The notes beneath the pieces are model-generated. The model had not been told where the DNA came from. It made no database searches and was given only the letters and a program-made list of their open reading frames with translations. 11,975 bases of DNA from Pseudomonas sp. (GTDB lineage Bacteria > Pseudomonadota > Gammaproteobacteria > Pseudomonadales > Pseudomonadaceae): assembly GCA_029239415.1 (NCBI GenBank), contig JAQZAY010000091.1, forward strand, positions 1 to 11,975, given 5' to 3'. A program made the position numbers and the translations under genes. Shown one piece after another: positions 1-7,785 of this stretch. Positions within the stretch are counted from its first letter, which is position 1. Each line of letters begins with the position of its first letter.

Positions 1-1752
1 CTGGATCTGCGCCTGCTGGTTGTTCATCACCACCAGCGAGGGCGCGGAAAGTACCTGGGTCTTGCCGGTGGCCTCCAGCGCCCGTATGGCGACTTGCAGG
101 TCACCGCCGACGAAGGAGTAGAACAGCGCATCGGCGGGCCCCAGCCCTACCCCGCCGAAGCCCAGCGCGCCCTGGCTGCCGCGGGCATCGGCGATTCCCT
201 CGGTGGTGGAGTTGCCCGCGAGGTTGCCCAGGTACCATTGCACGCCCAGGTCCAGTTCGTCGCTGAGCGTGACCTCCAGGATGCGTGTCTCTATCTGCAC
301 CTGCATGGGGGCGTTGTCGAGCCTGCGGATGGCCGACTCGATCTCGGCCCAGTGCGAGGGCCGGGTGCGCACCAGCAGCTGGTTGCTGCTCTTTTGCGCG
401 GTGATCCGCGTACTGTCGTCCAGGCCCTTGTCGTCCCCTGCCTCGACGCCGCCTGCCAGGTTGCCTTCGCCTTCCTGCTCTTCGCCAGTCGAACCGAAGG
501 TTCGGGAAATGCCTTGGGACGGATCACCGGACATGCCACCGAAGCCCCCCGCCGTACCGCGACCCGCCGAACCCAGCGAACCGCGCCCCAGGCCAGAGCC
601 GCTGCCCACCGGCGAGGACAGAACGGTGGTGGACAGCCCCGGCGCGACCTGCGCTGGCGCCTGATCCTGGATCGCCCCGGTGCCGTAGATCTGGCGCAGG
701 TAGCGGGCCAGGTCGGCAGCCTTCATGTTGCGCACGTCGTAGACATACAGCTGCGGTTCATTGCCGCCGCCTTCGTCGATGGTGCGGATCCACTGGCCGA
801 CTTCCTGCAGGTACTGCGGCTGGGATGAAATCACCACGATCGAGTTGGTCCGCTCTATGGGCAGGAAACGCAGCATCCCGGCCAGGGGCGTGCCGCTCTC
901 GGTACCGAACACTTTCTGCAGCTCGGGCATCAATTCGGCCACGTTGGCGCGCTGCAGGCCGAACACGCCCACCGACATGCCCCTTAGCCAGTCGACATCG
1001 AAGGTCTGGATGGTGCCCTGGTAATTGGCCAGCTCCTCGGGGGTGCCGGCCATGCCAATCACGTTACGGGCCGGATCGACCAGCAGGAACGCGTTCTCGC
1101 GGGCAAAGGGCTTGAGTAGCTTCTGCATCTCGGTGGCCGAGATGAACTGCAGCGGATACAGGCGCACCGACATGCCGCGCGGCGGGGCGCCCATGCCGAT
1201 GGAGGGCGTCAGCTGCCCCGCCACCGCCTTGCTGGCCGGCAGGATCACATAGCGATCGCCCTGGCGGATCATGGCGTTGTTGGTCCAGCCCAGCAGGCTT
1301 TCGAGCACGTCCATGGCCTGGTCCTTGGGGATGGGCCTTGAGGTCGAGAACGACACCTCGCCCGTCACGCCCTGGGCAATGCTGTAGTTCTCCTGCAGCA
1401 GGTCGCCCATGATGGTGTTGATGATGGCGACGATGGACTGGTTGGTGAAGTTGAGCATCACCCCCCCTGAGCCTGGTTCCGCCGGCCGGGCGCTCGTGGC
1501 GGGGGGGACCTCGCGGATGAAGCGCGCGTTGCCGCGCAGGACCTGTCCCCCGGGGGTGCTGGTGGTGCTGGTGAGCGGCGGCGCGGTGCTGGAGGGCATC
1601 GGCACGCTGGCCATCGGACGACGGTCGGCACCGGTGCCACGCAGGGCCTCGCGTACCAGCTCGGGGTCGTTGTCGGGCACTTTCTCGGTGGCGCAGCCCG
1701 CCAGCAGCGTCAGCAGCAGAAGCGCCAGGCCCTCGTGCAAGGGTTTGCTCAT
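1..1752 (-). CDS. gspD: Type II secretion outer-membrane secretin GspD (lipoprotein), 3' end beyond window
   Basis: Secretin that forms the outer-membrane channel of the T2SS. The frame is open from ATG at 1752 to base 1, giving 584 codons; the C-terminal gate region lies outside. Residues 1-20 form a lipoprotein signal with lipobox LAGC (Cys20) followed by Ala, so outer-membrane sorting is expected. N0 is about residues 98-170, N1 about 195-270 (starting RLYPLQFIS), N2 about 275-345, and N3 about 350-490. N3 is split by a Gly/Ser-rich then acidic insertion at about 375-445. The secretin core begins near VQIETRILEV and shows VLSAPSLVV just before the edge. The start follows a good ribosome site (GTGAGG, 7 bases upstream) and sits 1 base after the gspN stop. 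A lipidated secretin can reach the outer membrane without a separate pilotin, as described for HxcQ of P. aeruginosa; no pilotin gene is visible here. Confidence 0.95.
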   Translation of the reverse strand, partial: MSKPLHEGLALLLLTLLAGCATEKVPDNDPELVREALRGTGADRRPMASVPMPSSTAPPLTSTTSTPGGQVLRGNARFIREVPPATSARPAEPGSGGVMLNFTNQSIVAIINTIMGDLLQENYSIAQGVTGEVSFSTSRPIPKDQAMDVLESLLGWTNNAMIRQGDRYVILPASKAVAGQLTPSIGMGAPPRGMSVRLYPLQFISATEMQKLLKPFARENAFLLVDPARNVIGMAGTPEELANYQGTIQTFDVDWLRGMSVGVFGLQRANVAELMPELQKVFGTESGTPLAGMLRFLPIERTNSIVVISSQPQYLQEVGQWIRTIDEGGGNEPQLYVYDVRNMKAADLARYLRQIYGTGAIQDQAPAQVAPGLSTTVLSSPVGSGSGLGRGSLGSAGRGTAGGFGGMSGDPSQGISRTFGSTGEEQEGEGNLAGGVEAGDDKGLDDSTRITAQKSSNQLLVRTRPSHWAEIESAIRRLDNAPMQVQIETRILEVTLSDELDLGVQWYLGNLAGNSTTEGIADARGSQGALGFGGVGLGPADALFYSFVGGDLQVAIRALEATGKTQVLSAPSLVVMNNQQAQIQ

Positions 1753-1753
1753 G

Positions 1754-2269
1754 TCATGGCCTCACTGGACTCGCGGTGCGCGGCTTGGCGGTTGCCGGTG
1801 CGCTGGGCAAACGGGGTGTCAGCAACTGCAGCATGCGAGACTCGCTGCTGTTGTGAAGTTCTACGCGGCGCGGCTCTATACGCCGTATACGCCAGCCATC
1901 CTTGAGCGTGGCGCCCTCGCGCAGTGCCAGGCTGGTGCCGCCTTGCTGCTTGAACAGGGCGATGCGGTGATCGCCTTCGATAATGATGCCGGTCAGCAGA
2001 AACGTGCTGAGGTCAGGGCCGGAACTCGTGGGCACTCCCTGTGCATCGGGCCCACGATCGGGGTTGAACAAGGGCTGTTGCCAGGCAGCGGCGAGGTCCT
2101 GCAAGGAGGGGGGTTGAAAAGGGCCGGCTGATTCTTGCTCCGAGGCCATGGCAGGGGGTGCCGAGGCAGCTGGCTGCGATGCGTCCCGAGCGCTGAGCAG
2201 GACGAGCGCCAGGCCTGCCAGCAGTACCGCCACCAGCAGCAACGCCAGGAGCGGCGCCCGACGGGTCAC
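1754..2269 (-). CDS. gspN: T2SS protein N, GspC-like HR-domain protein (XpsN type)
   Basis: A 171-residue bitopic inner-membrane protein expected to link the GspL/GspM platform to the secretin. A short basic N-terminus (MTRR) leads into one membrane segment at about 6-26, then a Pro/Ala/Ser-rich linker, then a small periplasmic domain. That domain has the GspC homology-region pattern: W..PLFNPDRGP, then a LLTGIIIEG strand, LFKQQGG, LREGATLKDGW and IRRIEPRRVEL. The tail is rich in Pro, Ala and Thr. No PDZ domain or C-terminal coiled coil of classical GspC is present. Its place between gspM and gspD matches xpsN of Xanthomonas, whose product forms a complex with XpsL and XpsM. The GTG start overlaps the gspM stop (GTGA), so translation is probably coupled. 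Family naming (N versus C) varies between databases; the role as C-equivalent is inferred. Confidence 0.85.
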   Translation of the reverse strand: MTRRAPLLALLLVAVLLAGLALVLLSARDASQPAASAPPAMASEQESAGPFQPPSLQDLAAAWQQPLFNPDRGPDAQGVPTSSGPDLSTFLLTGIIIEGDHRIALFKQQGGTSLALREGATLKDGWRIRRIEPRRVELHNSSESRMLQLLTPRLPSAPATAKPRTASPVRP

Positions 2270-2952
2270 TGTTCGTCACCCGACTCGAAGGGTTCGTCCT
2301 GTGCAGCAGGGGCCACGTCAGGCAGGTCGCCGTCGTTCGTTTTGCTCGGCGCTCCAGGCGATGGAGCGGCCATGTAGCCGGCCACCAGCAGGTGCACGCT
2401 GAGCCTGCCTGCCGCCTGGCCTTGCTTGGCCTGGGCGGCCCGGCTGATATTGAGCTCTTCGACGAACAGCAAGGGCCGTGCGTATTCAAGTGCGTGCAAC
2501 AGCCGGGTCAGCGGCTCGACGCCGCACTCGAGGTCCAGGCTGAGCATGATGCGCTGGTACGGCAAGTCTTGCGCGGCGGGCTCCGCGGCCATCGGCATGC
2601 GCTGGGTGACCTTGCACCCCGGCCCTACCGTCTCGAGGTTCTTCACCTGCTCGGCGACCTTCTGCATCAAGTCGCTGGCCACTGCGCCACTGTCCTCGCC
2701 AGGCAGTAGCGTCTGCGTATCGCGGCTGTGCAGCCGGGCGTCCTGGACCTGGCGTTGCAGCGCCTCACGCTGGCCGAGCAGAGCGCTGTAGTGTCGCTGC
2801 TGGTCGTCGAGCTCGGCCAATTGCTGGTTCGCCGCCATCAAGGGCCCGACAAACCAGCTGTGCACCAGCAGCCAGTACGCTGCTGCGATCACCAGGCCGA
2901 GCAGGACCAGTGCCGCCACACGCTGGTCACGGGCTGACAGGTGCGGCCGCAT
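2266..2952 (-). CDS. gspM: Type II secretion inner-membrane platform protein GspM (subtype b, PilO-like)
   Basis: A 228-residue bitopic inner-membrane protein that partners GspL in the T2SS assembly platform. Residues 1-11 are cytoplasmic and about 12-33 form the membrane helix (VAALVLLGLVIAAAYWLLV). A coiled-coil-like stretch follows at about 40-75 (LAELDDQQRHYSALLGQ), then a ferredoxin-like PilO/GspM domain at about 85-200 containing LPYQRIMLSLDLEC and EYARPLLFVEELNISR. The tail is acidic and Pro-rich. I chose ATG at 2952 because it has a clear ribosome site (GGGAG, 7 bases away) and puts the membrane helix at the N-terminus; an in-frame start at 3042 would add 30 residues that are only gspL in another frame. 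The gene overlaps gspL by 26 bases and gspN by 4. Confidence 0.9.
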   Translation of the reverse strand: MRPHLSARDQRVAALVLLGLVIAAAYWLLVHSWFVGPLMAANQQLAELDDQQRHYSALLGQREALQRQVQDARLHSRDTQTLLPGEDSGAVASDLMQKVAEQVKNLETVGPGCKVTQRMPMAAEPAAQDLPYQRIMLSLDLECGVEPLTRLLHALEYARPLLFVEELNISRAAQAKQGQAAGRLSVHLLVAGYMAAPSPGAPSKTNDGDLPDVAPAAQDEPFESGDEQ

Positions 2953-3973
2953 GGGCTTGCTCCCGCGAGAGCTGAGCGCGCACGTAGAACCGGTCCTTGC
3001 CGCTGTCGGCGTCCGGCTGGATGACGCCTTGATAGCGTACATCCGTCAGATGCGAGCAGCCCTTCATCTGGTTGAGCAAGCCGCTGGCATGGCCGGTGAA
3101 GCCCGCCAGGTCGATCTGGCCGTCCCGGTTCACCTGCAAGCTCTGCAGCCAGGTATCGAGCGGCAGGCAAGCGCTCAGCTCGGCAAGCAGCAATGCGTAG
3201 GTGGCCTGGCGCTGCTTGAGCGCGGTCAGCGAGCGCGTTGCACTGTCGGCCTGGGTGAGTTGCTGGCGCAGCCCCTGCAACTCGGCGGCCTGGGACCGCA
3301 GCGCCCGCACCTCGGCGGCGCGCTGCTGCAGTGCGGCCTCGCGCTGGTGGAGCATGGCTGACATCGCGGCATAGGCCAGGCACACGGCCAGCGACCCCGA
3401 TACCACCAGCAGGCGCATCCTGCGCTGGCTCCCGGCGCGGGGCGCAGACGCGGGCAGCAGGTTCAGCCCTAGTCGCTCGCCCTGTTCGTCCAGCAGGTCG
3501 ATACGGTCGAGGACGATACCGTGTCGCGCGAACCCGTCCAGCCAGGTGGCAAGCCGGTCCCGCCGCAAGGTCACCAGGGTCAGGCGCACACGACCGCCAG
3601 CGGTACCTTCGCGGCGCACGACATGATGCGCCTGCTGTGCGCTGAACGGCGTGAACCGGTCCAGCTCGTAGGCCAGTATCGAGTCCAGGTCGCGGCCTGC
3701 CGCCAAGGGCAGGGACAAGGACTGGCGCAATGCCTGGTCAGGCTGCAGCAGCAGGACTGCCTGGGCATCGACCGCAGGGGCCGGGTTTGCGACCAGTGGC
3801 CATTGGTAGAGCTGCTCGGGTAGCTTGCGCGAAAGCTGCCGGGGCACGCTGGCGCGCAGTTGCTCGACCCACCAGCGCCAGGCGTGTTGCACAGCACTGC
3901 CTTGCCAGCCGGCAGGCATGTACTTGTTCAGGTTCCATGACGAAAGTATGTGCATGGCTTGCCAGCGCCTCAC
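2927..3973 (-). CDS. gspL: Type II secretion inner-membrane platform protein GspL (XpsL/PilN-like)
   Basis: A 348-residue platform protein that connects the cytoplasmic ATPase GspE to GspM and the GspN/C protein. The N-terminal cytoplasmic part is about residues 1-185 and includes ILAYELDRFTPF, the stretch typical of the GspL/PilM-like domain. A single membrane helix spans about 187-208 (RLLVVSGSLAVCLAYAAM). A heptad-rich coiled coil follows (about 208-260), then a periplasmic PilN-like domain at about 260-335 (LLAELSACLPLDTWLQSL, IDLAGFTGHA). The GTG start overlaps the gspK stop as GTGA, matching the coupling used through the operon. An ATG six codons later (3955) is an equally possible start with a weak upstream GTGAGG. 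The length is near that of Xanthomonas XpsL and shorter than many enterobacterial GspL proteins. Confidence 0.9.
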   Translation of the reverse strand: MRRWQAMHILSSWNLNKYMPAGWQGSAVQHAWRWWVEQLRASVPRQLSRKLPEQLYQWPLVANPAPAVDAQAVLLLQPDQALRQSLSLPLAAGRDLDSILAYELDRFTPFSAQQAHHVVRREGTAGGRVRLTLVTLRRDRLATWLDGFARHGIVLDRIDLLDEQGERLGLNLLPASAPRAGSQRRMRLLVVSGSLAVCLAYAAMSAMLHQREAALQQRAAEVRALRSQAAELQGLRQQLTQADSATRSLTALKQRQATYALLLAELSACLPLDTWLQSLQVNRDGQIDLAGFTGHASGLLNQMKGCSHLTDVRYQGVIQPDADSGKDRFYVRAQLSREQAHAAAPVSP

Positions 3974-4692
3974 TCGCTGTAGCGCAGGACCCTGAATGGC
4001 CGAGGGCCTTGCTCAATTGAAAGTAGCACCGTGCCGTGGATTTGGGCGGAAAAGCCATGCGGCCGGAGGGCCAGGCTGTGGATGGTCACGATAGGACCGG
4101 GATCGCTCCCCTGGGCAGCGACTCGGGGAAGTCCCAGGGCCTGGCGCAACGGCTCACTGGCAAAGGCAGGATCAGGACTGGCCAGACCGCTCCAGAGCGT
4201 GACTTGCGGCAGCATCCGCGCATACAGGGCACCGGTCATGCCCGGCCAGCTGCGCATCTCCTCCAGGGCGCGCAACGGCGGCCTGTCGTCCCCACGCTCG
4301 CCCGAGAGCGCGGCGGCCAGCTGCCGCGATTGCGCGGTCGTTGCGCCCAGGCCCAGGGCAACCCGGGCGAAGTCGGTGGCACTGGCCACGTTCAGGTCCA
4401 GCTTGCCGCGCTCGCTGCGCACGCGTATCTGCAACGCCGCGCCGTCGAACTCCAGCGCCTGGGCACGCCCATCGGCGATCCACCGCCGGGCGGGCACCGG
4501 CTCGCGCAGGCCACGGACCGCCAATGCCAGGCCCGCTTCGGCGGCCCAGACCGCCCGGGTGTGCTCGCGCTGCCACTGGCCAAGGCGCAACTCCTGGCGC
4601 ACCGCGCCGACCAGCCCGGACATCATGAGCGTCAGCAGTGCCAGCAGGCCGATCACCAGCAGCAAGGCGATCCCCCGCGACCGGCGCTTCAT
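3970..4692 (-). CDS. gspK: Minor pseudopilin GspK
   Basis: A 240-residue minor pseudopilin expected at the tip of the T2SS pseudopilus in complex with GspI and GspJ. The short leader MKRRSRG is followed by prepilin cleavage before Ile and the hydrophobic helix IALLLVIGLLALLTLMM. As is usual for GspK, mature position 5 is not Glu. Other family marks are WAAEAGLALAVRGL, GKLDLNVA and LEEMRSWPGMT. The protein is shorter than many GspK proteins (about 280-330 residues), which may reflect a reduced alpha domain. The start at 4692 overlaps the gspJ stop (ATGA). An upstream in-frame start at 4899 would add 69 residues that are only gspJ read in another frame, and it would bury the prepilin leader, so it is rejected. 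Confidence 0.93.
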   Translation of the reverse strand: MKRRSRGIALLLVIGLLALLTLMMSGLVGAVRQELRLGQWQREHTRAVWAAEAGLALAVRGLREPVPARRWIADGRAQALEFDGAALQIRVRSERGKLDLNVASATDFARVALGLGATTAQSRQLAAALSGERGDDRPPLRALEEMRSWPGMTGALYARMLPQVTLWSGLASPDPAFASEPLRQALGLPRVAAQGSDPGPIVTIHSLALRPHGFSAQIHGTVLLSIEQGPRPFRVLRYSE

Positions 4693-5309
4693 GGGGATGC
4701 CAGCTCGCCGCTGAGGTCCAGCCGCAATGCAACCACTTGCGTCGTCCAGGGTACCGGGCCGTCGGCTTGCACTGCGATGCGCACCTGCCTGGGCAAGCGC
4801 CTTGGCCATGGCCAGCGATCCAGCCATGCAGTGCGCTTGCCCATGGCGTCGATGCCCCGGTAGCTCAGGCGGACCCCTCGTACCTCGCGCAGCAGCCATT
4901 GAGGTTCTCCCCAGGGCATCGATGCGCTGTCTTCAAAGCGGATACGCAGCGCCGGACGCTTGCCTTGCCGAGCCACGTCCAGGATGTGCCAATGGATACC
5001 TCCTCCCAGGTCCGCGGGCAAGGCGGCGGCAAAGCGCAGCGACTCAGGCTGGCCCACGAAGACCTGCCCCGCGTCTTCCTGCCCCATGTCTTGTTGCATG
5101 CGCTGGATCGGCAGCGTCTGCTGGATCGCCTGGTGCAGGAAGTTCTGCGCTGCCCGGACTTCATCGAGCCGATGCAGATACCGGTCGGCACTGGCCAGGC
5201 CGCGCTGGGCCAGCAGCAGCGAGCTGGCCACGACGGTCAGCAGTACGCCGAGCAGGGCCAATGCCACGAGGATCTCGATGAGCGTGAAGCCCCGTGCCGA
5301 TCGAGTCAT
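4689..5309 (-). CDS. gspJ: Minor pseudopilin GspJ
   Basis: A 206-residue minor pseudopilin that joins GspI and GspK in the tip complex of the pseudopilus. The leader MTRSARG is followed by the classic cleavage and helix start FTLIEILVALALLGVLLTVV, with Glu at mature position 5. Downstream is the GspJ-type pattern of an early helix (LDEVRAAQNFLHQAI), then a beta-rich domain containing SLRFAAALP, RIRFEDSA, PQWLLREVRGVRLSYRG and a final strand VVALRLDLSG. The start overlaps the gspI stop by 4 bases (ATGA) and the stop overlaps the gspK start the same way. It is cut and methylated by a prepilin peptidase (GspO/PilD type) that is not encoded in this window. Confidence 0.93.
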   Translation of the reverse strand: MTRSARGFTLIEILVALALLGVLLTVVASSLLLAQRGLASADRYLHRLDEVRAAQNFLHQAIQQTLPIQRMQQDMGQEDAGQVFVGQPESLRFAAALPADLGGGIHWHILDVARQGKRPALRIRFEDSASMPWGEPQWLLREVRGVRLSYRGIDAMGKRTAWLDRWPWPRRLPRQVRIAVQADGPVPWTTQVVALRLDLSGELASP

Positions 5310-5707
5310 GGCGCTTGCCCCGGCAGCGAGGGCGCCTGCACCACCAGCGTGCTCAATACCCAGGGCGCCGTGCCAGGTGTCTCGAGCTGCAACTCGACGC
5401 GCAACAGCGGCAAGCGGCCCTCGCCGCCGGGCATCAGGATGATGCGCTCGGTCCAGCGGATGCCACCGTCGGTGACGCCCCGGCGCAACCCAGGTTGCAG
5501 GCGCAGGTCGCGCTGCTCATCGAGCAGGCTGCGGGCAGCCTGACGCTTGGCCTCGCTGTCGCGCATCTGCGCGAGGCTGCGGTTGATCTGGGCCAGGGTC
5601 GACAGGGTCACGGTCAGCAGCACCGCCAGCAGCGCCAGCGCTGCCAGCACTTCGAGGAGGGTGAAGCCGGCGCCATTGCCCCCGTGCCGGCCCCTGCCCC
5701 TGTTCAT
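5306..5707 (-). CDS. gspI: Minor pseudopilin GspI
   Basis: A 133-residue minor pseudopilin, expected to start tip-complex assembly with GspJ and GspK. The start at 5707 gives a 14-residue basic, Gly-rich leader (MNRGRGRHGGNGAG) cleaved before FTLLEVLAALALLAVLLTV, with Glu at mature position 5. The small globular part carries LLDEQRDLRLQPG, GIRWTERIILMPGG, LLRVELQLETPG and a last strand VLSTLVVQAP. A longer in-frame start at 5761 would add 18 residues inside gspH and is less likely, because the 5707 ATG overlaps the gspH stop as ATGA, the coupling seen at the neighbouring junctions. Confidence 0.92.
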   Translation of the reverse strand: MNRGRGRHGGNGAGFTLLEVLAALALLAVLLTVTLSTLAQINRSLAQMRDSEAKRQAARSLLDEQRDLRLQPGLRRGVTDGGIRWTERIILMPGGEGRLPLLRVELQLETPGTAPWVLSTLVVQAPSLPGQAP

Positions 5708-6132
5708 GGCGTGGCCGTCCAGCGCACGTCCCCGGTCAGCCAGCCGATGTCGATGCGCCATTGGCGGTCGCCGCGCACCACCAGCAGGTGGCCGCCGCTG
5801 GAGCTGCCATCGGGATAGAACGCCACGGCGCTGCCCAGCCGCTTGGCGGTCAACAGCCGCACCTGAAGCGTGTCGGGCCAGCCGCGACGCGGTTGCCCGG
5901 GGCCGCCATACCAGCGTCCGGCCATGTCGAAATGCAATAGCAAGGGTGCGTTGTCCATCACCGCTTGCGCGCGCGTCTGGCGCAGCGCGTAGACCATCTC
6001 GCGCACCGCCTGGCGTTCGCGGCTGGCTTGCAGCCCGTGGGCTATGCCGGTGGCCATCAGGCTGGCCGCCACGGCGACCAGGACGATGACCACCAGCATT
6101 TCGATCAGGGTGAACCCCGCCGGGCGGCGCAT
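5704..6132 (-). CDS. gspH: Minor pseudopilin GspH
   Basis: A 142-residue minor pseudopilin (GspH/FimT family), thought to connect the tip complex to the GspG filament. The leader MRRPAG is cleaved before FTLIEMLVVIVLVAVAASLM with Glu at mature position 5. The C-terminal beta domain has the family signature VAFYPDGSSSGG followed by LLVVRGDRQWRIDIGWLTGD. An early helix carries the typical ALRQTRAQAVM segment. It lies 6 bases after the gspG stop, and its own stop overlaps the gspI start. The ribosome site is weak (GGGA about 10 bases upstream), so it probably depends on translation of gspG. Confidence 0.93.
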   Translation of the reverse strand: MRRPAGFTLIEMLVVIVLVAVAASLMATGIAHGLQASRERQAVREMVYALRQTRAQAVMDNAPLLLHFDMAGRWYGGPGQPRRGWPDTLQVRLLTAKRLGSAVAFYPDGSSSGGHLLVVRGDRQWRIDIGWLTGDVRWTATP

Positions 6133-6138
6133 GGAGGT

Positions 6139-6558
6139 CTATTCCCAGTTGCCGACATCGGCACTGTAGCCCTCACCTCCTGGCTGGCCATCCTGGCCAT
6201 AGAAGATAAGGTCGAACTGGCCGTGCTGGCCTGGGTAGCGATAACCGAACGCATGACCAAACGGGTCCTTGAGGTCCGAAGGCTTGGCGTAGGGCCCGTT
6301 CCAGCCCTTCTCGCCGCTGGGCGGGGTGGTCAACTGGGCCAGTTGCCTGGGCGGGGCGCCGAGGTCGAGCCCGTAGCTTTCGATCTTCATGCCCAGGCTG
6401 GCCAACTGCGCCTTTCCCGCACCGTACTTGCCCTTGTCGACGTTGCCGCCGACCTGGCGTACCACAATCGTCGCGACGATCCCCAGCAGGACGATCACGG
6501 CGAGCATTTCCAGCAAGGTGAAGCCGGGCTGGCGGCGCTTGGCGTTTGAATGGCGCAT
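6139..6558 (-). CDS. gspG: Major pseudopilin GspG
   Basis: A 139-residue major pseudopilin that polymerises into the T2SS pseudopilus. The 12-residue leader (MRHSNAKRRQPG) is followed by FTLLEMLAVIVLLGIVATIV, with Glu at mature position 5. The helix continues through DKGKYGAGKAQLASLGMKIESYGLDLG, and the C-terminus has the GspG fold marks GWNGPY, DPFGHAFGYRYPG and GQDGQPGGEGYSADVGNW. The Asp-rich loop (QDGQPGGEG...AD) corresponds to the calcium-binding loop of major pseudopilins. The length is normal for the family. It starts 9 bases after gspF and ends 6 bases before gspH. Confidence 0.95.
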   Translation of the reverse strand: MRHSNAKRRQPGFTLLEMLAVIVLLGIVATIVVRQVGGNVDKGKYGAGKAQLASLGMKIESYGLDLGAPPRQLAQLTTPPSGEKGWNGPYAKPSDLKDPFGHAFGYRYPGQHGQFDLIFYGQDGQPGGEGYSADVGNWE

Positions 6559-6567
6559 GTCGAGGCC

Positions 6568-7773
6568 TCAGAGGTTATTGGTCAGGCTCATCAGCGGGAG
6601 CATGATGGCCAGCATGATGACTGCCACCAGCAGCGCCATGACCAGGGTCAGGGTCGGCACCAGTGCCGCGAGCAGCCGGTCGATGCTGCGCTGGGCCTGC
6701 TGGTCGAATACATCGGCGACCTTGAGCAGTACCCGGTCCAGTTGCCCGGCCTGCTCGCCCACCTCGATCATCTGCAAGGCGAGCGATGGCAACAGCCGGT
6801 CATCGTGCAAGGCAGCGGCGAGCGACCCGCCATTTCTGACCCGGTCCAGCGCCAGGTCTACCAGCTCGGCCACCGCCTGGTTGACGCAGACCTCACGGGC
6901 GATGGCCAGGGCTTCGAGCAGCGGCACCCCGTTATGCAGCAAGGTCCCCAGCGTGCGCGCCAGGCGGGCGATCTCCAGGCGCTGGGCAAGCACGCCGATC
7001 ACTGGCAGGCCCAGCAAGCGGCGGTGCAGCCGACGCTTGCGCTCGGCTTGGCGCCAGTAGGCCGGCCAGGCCAATACCGCCGCCGCCAGCCCTGCCAGCA
7101 ACCACGGCCAGTACGTGCCGATACCCAGGCCGATGGCCAGGATCGCCTCGGTCACCAGCGGCAAGGGCACGCCAAGGTCGTTGAATATTGGCACGAACTG
7201 CGGCACTACGTAGGCGACCAGAAGGATCAGTGCCCCTATGACGCCGACCACCAGGAATACCGGGTAGATCAGCGCATTGATGAGCTGGCCCTTGAGCACT
7301 TGGCGGCGCTCGACGTAATCGCTCAGTTGCTCGAGGGTGTCGTGCAACGCACCGCTCGCCTCTCCCGCCCTCACGACGCTCAGGTACAGGGCAGAAAACT
7401 GGCCGTCCTCCTCGCCCATGGCGCTGGACAGCGCCTGTCCGCCCTTGACCCGTTCGCGGATGCGCTCGAGCAACGCGTGGGCCCGCGTGCCTTCACCCGG
7501 TTGCTGCTTGAGCAGCACGCCGAGCGCCTGTTCCAGCGGCTGGCCGGCGCCCAGCAGGATCGCCAGCTGCTGGGTGAAGTTGAGCACGAATGCCTGTTTC
7601 AGCCGCGCCGTGCCCCGCGCCCGCCAGCCATTGCCCTCTCCTGCCTGCACGTCCACCACCAACAGGCCACGCTTGTGCAGCAGCTGGGCCACGGCCGCGC
7701 TGTCGGCAGCCTCGAGATCACCGTGGCGTGCGGTGCCATCGGCCTCCAGGGCCTTGTAGTGAAAACGCGGCAT
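6568..7773 (-). CDS. gspF: Type II secretion inner-membrane core protein GspF
   Basis: A 401-residue polytopic platform protein that couples the GspE motor to pseudopilus growth. The N-terminus (MPRFHYKALEADG) is the typical GspF opening. Two T2SSF domains lie at about 65-190 (QLAILLGAGQPLEQAL, VVRAGEASGAL, LKGQLINALIYP) and about 270-395 (LARTLGTLLHNGVPLLEAL, MIEVGEQAGQL). Membrane segments are visible near 170-195, 215-240 and 370-395. The frame is intact. The ATG at 7773 has one of the best ribosome sites in the operon (GAGGAG, 8 bases upstream), 12 bases after the gspE stop. It could therefore be translated independently even if gspE translation ends early. Confidence 0.95.
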   Translation of the reverse strand: MPRFHYKALEADGTARHGDLEAADSAAVAQLLHKRGLLVVDVQAGEGNGWRARGTARLKQAFVLNFTQQLAILLGAGQPLEQALGVLLKQQPGEGTRAHALLERIRERVKGGQALSSAMGEEDGQFSALYLSVVRAGEASGALHDTLEQLSDYVERRQVLKGQLINALIYPVFLVVGVIGALILLVAYVVPQFVPIFNDLGVPLPLVTEAILAIGLGIGTYWPWLLAGLAAAVLAWPAYWRQAERKRRLHRRLLGLPVIGVLAQRLEIARLARTLGTLLHNGVPLLEALAIAREVCVNQAVAELVDLALDRVRNGGSLAAALHDDRLLPSLALQMIEVGEQAGQLDRVLLKVADVFDQQAQRSIDRLLAALVPTLTLVMALLVAVIMLAIMLPLMSLTNNL

Positions 7774-7785
7774 GCAAGGCTCTCC

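Noticed and set aside
94..828. Plus-strand open frame of 244 codons at the left edge
   Set aside because: It lies opposite gspD, which has clear secretin domains over the same bases.
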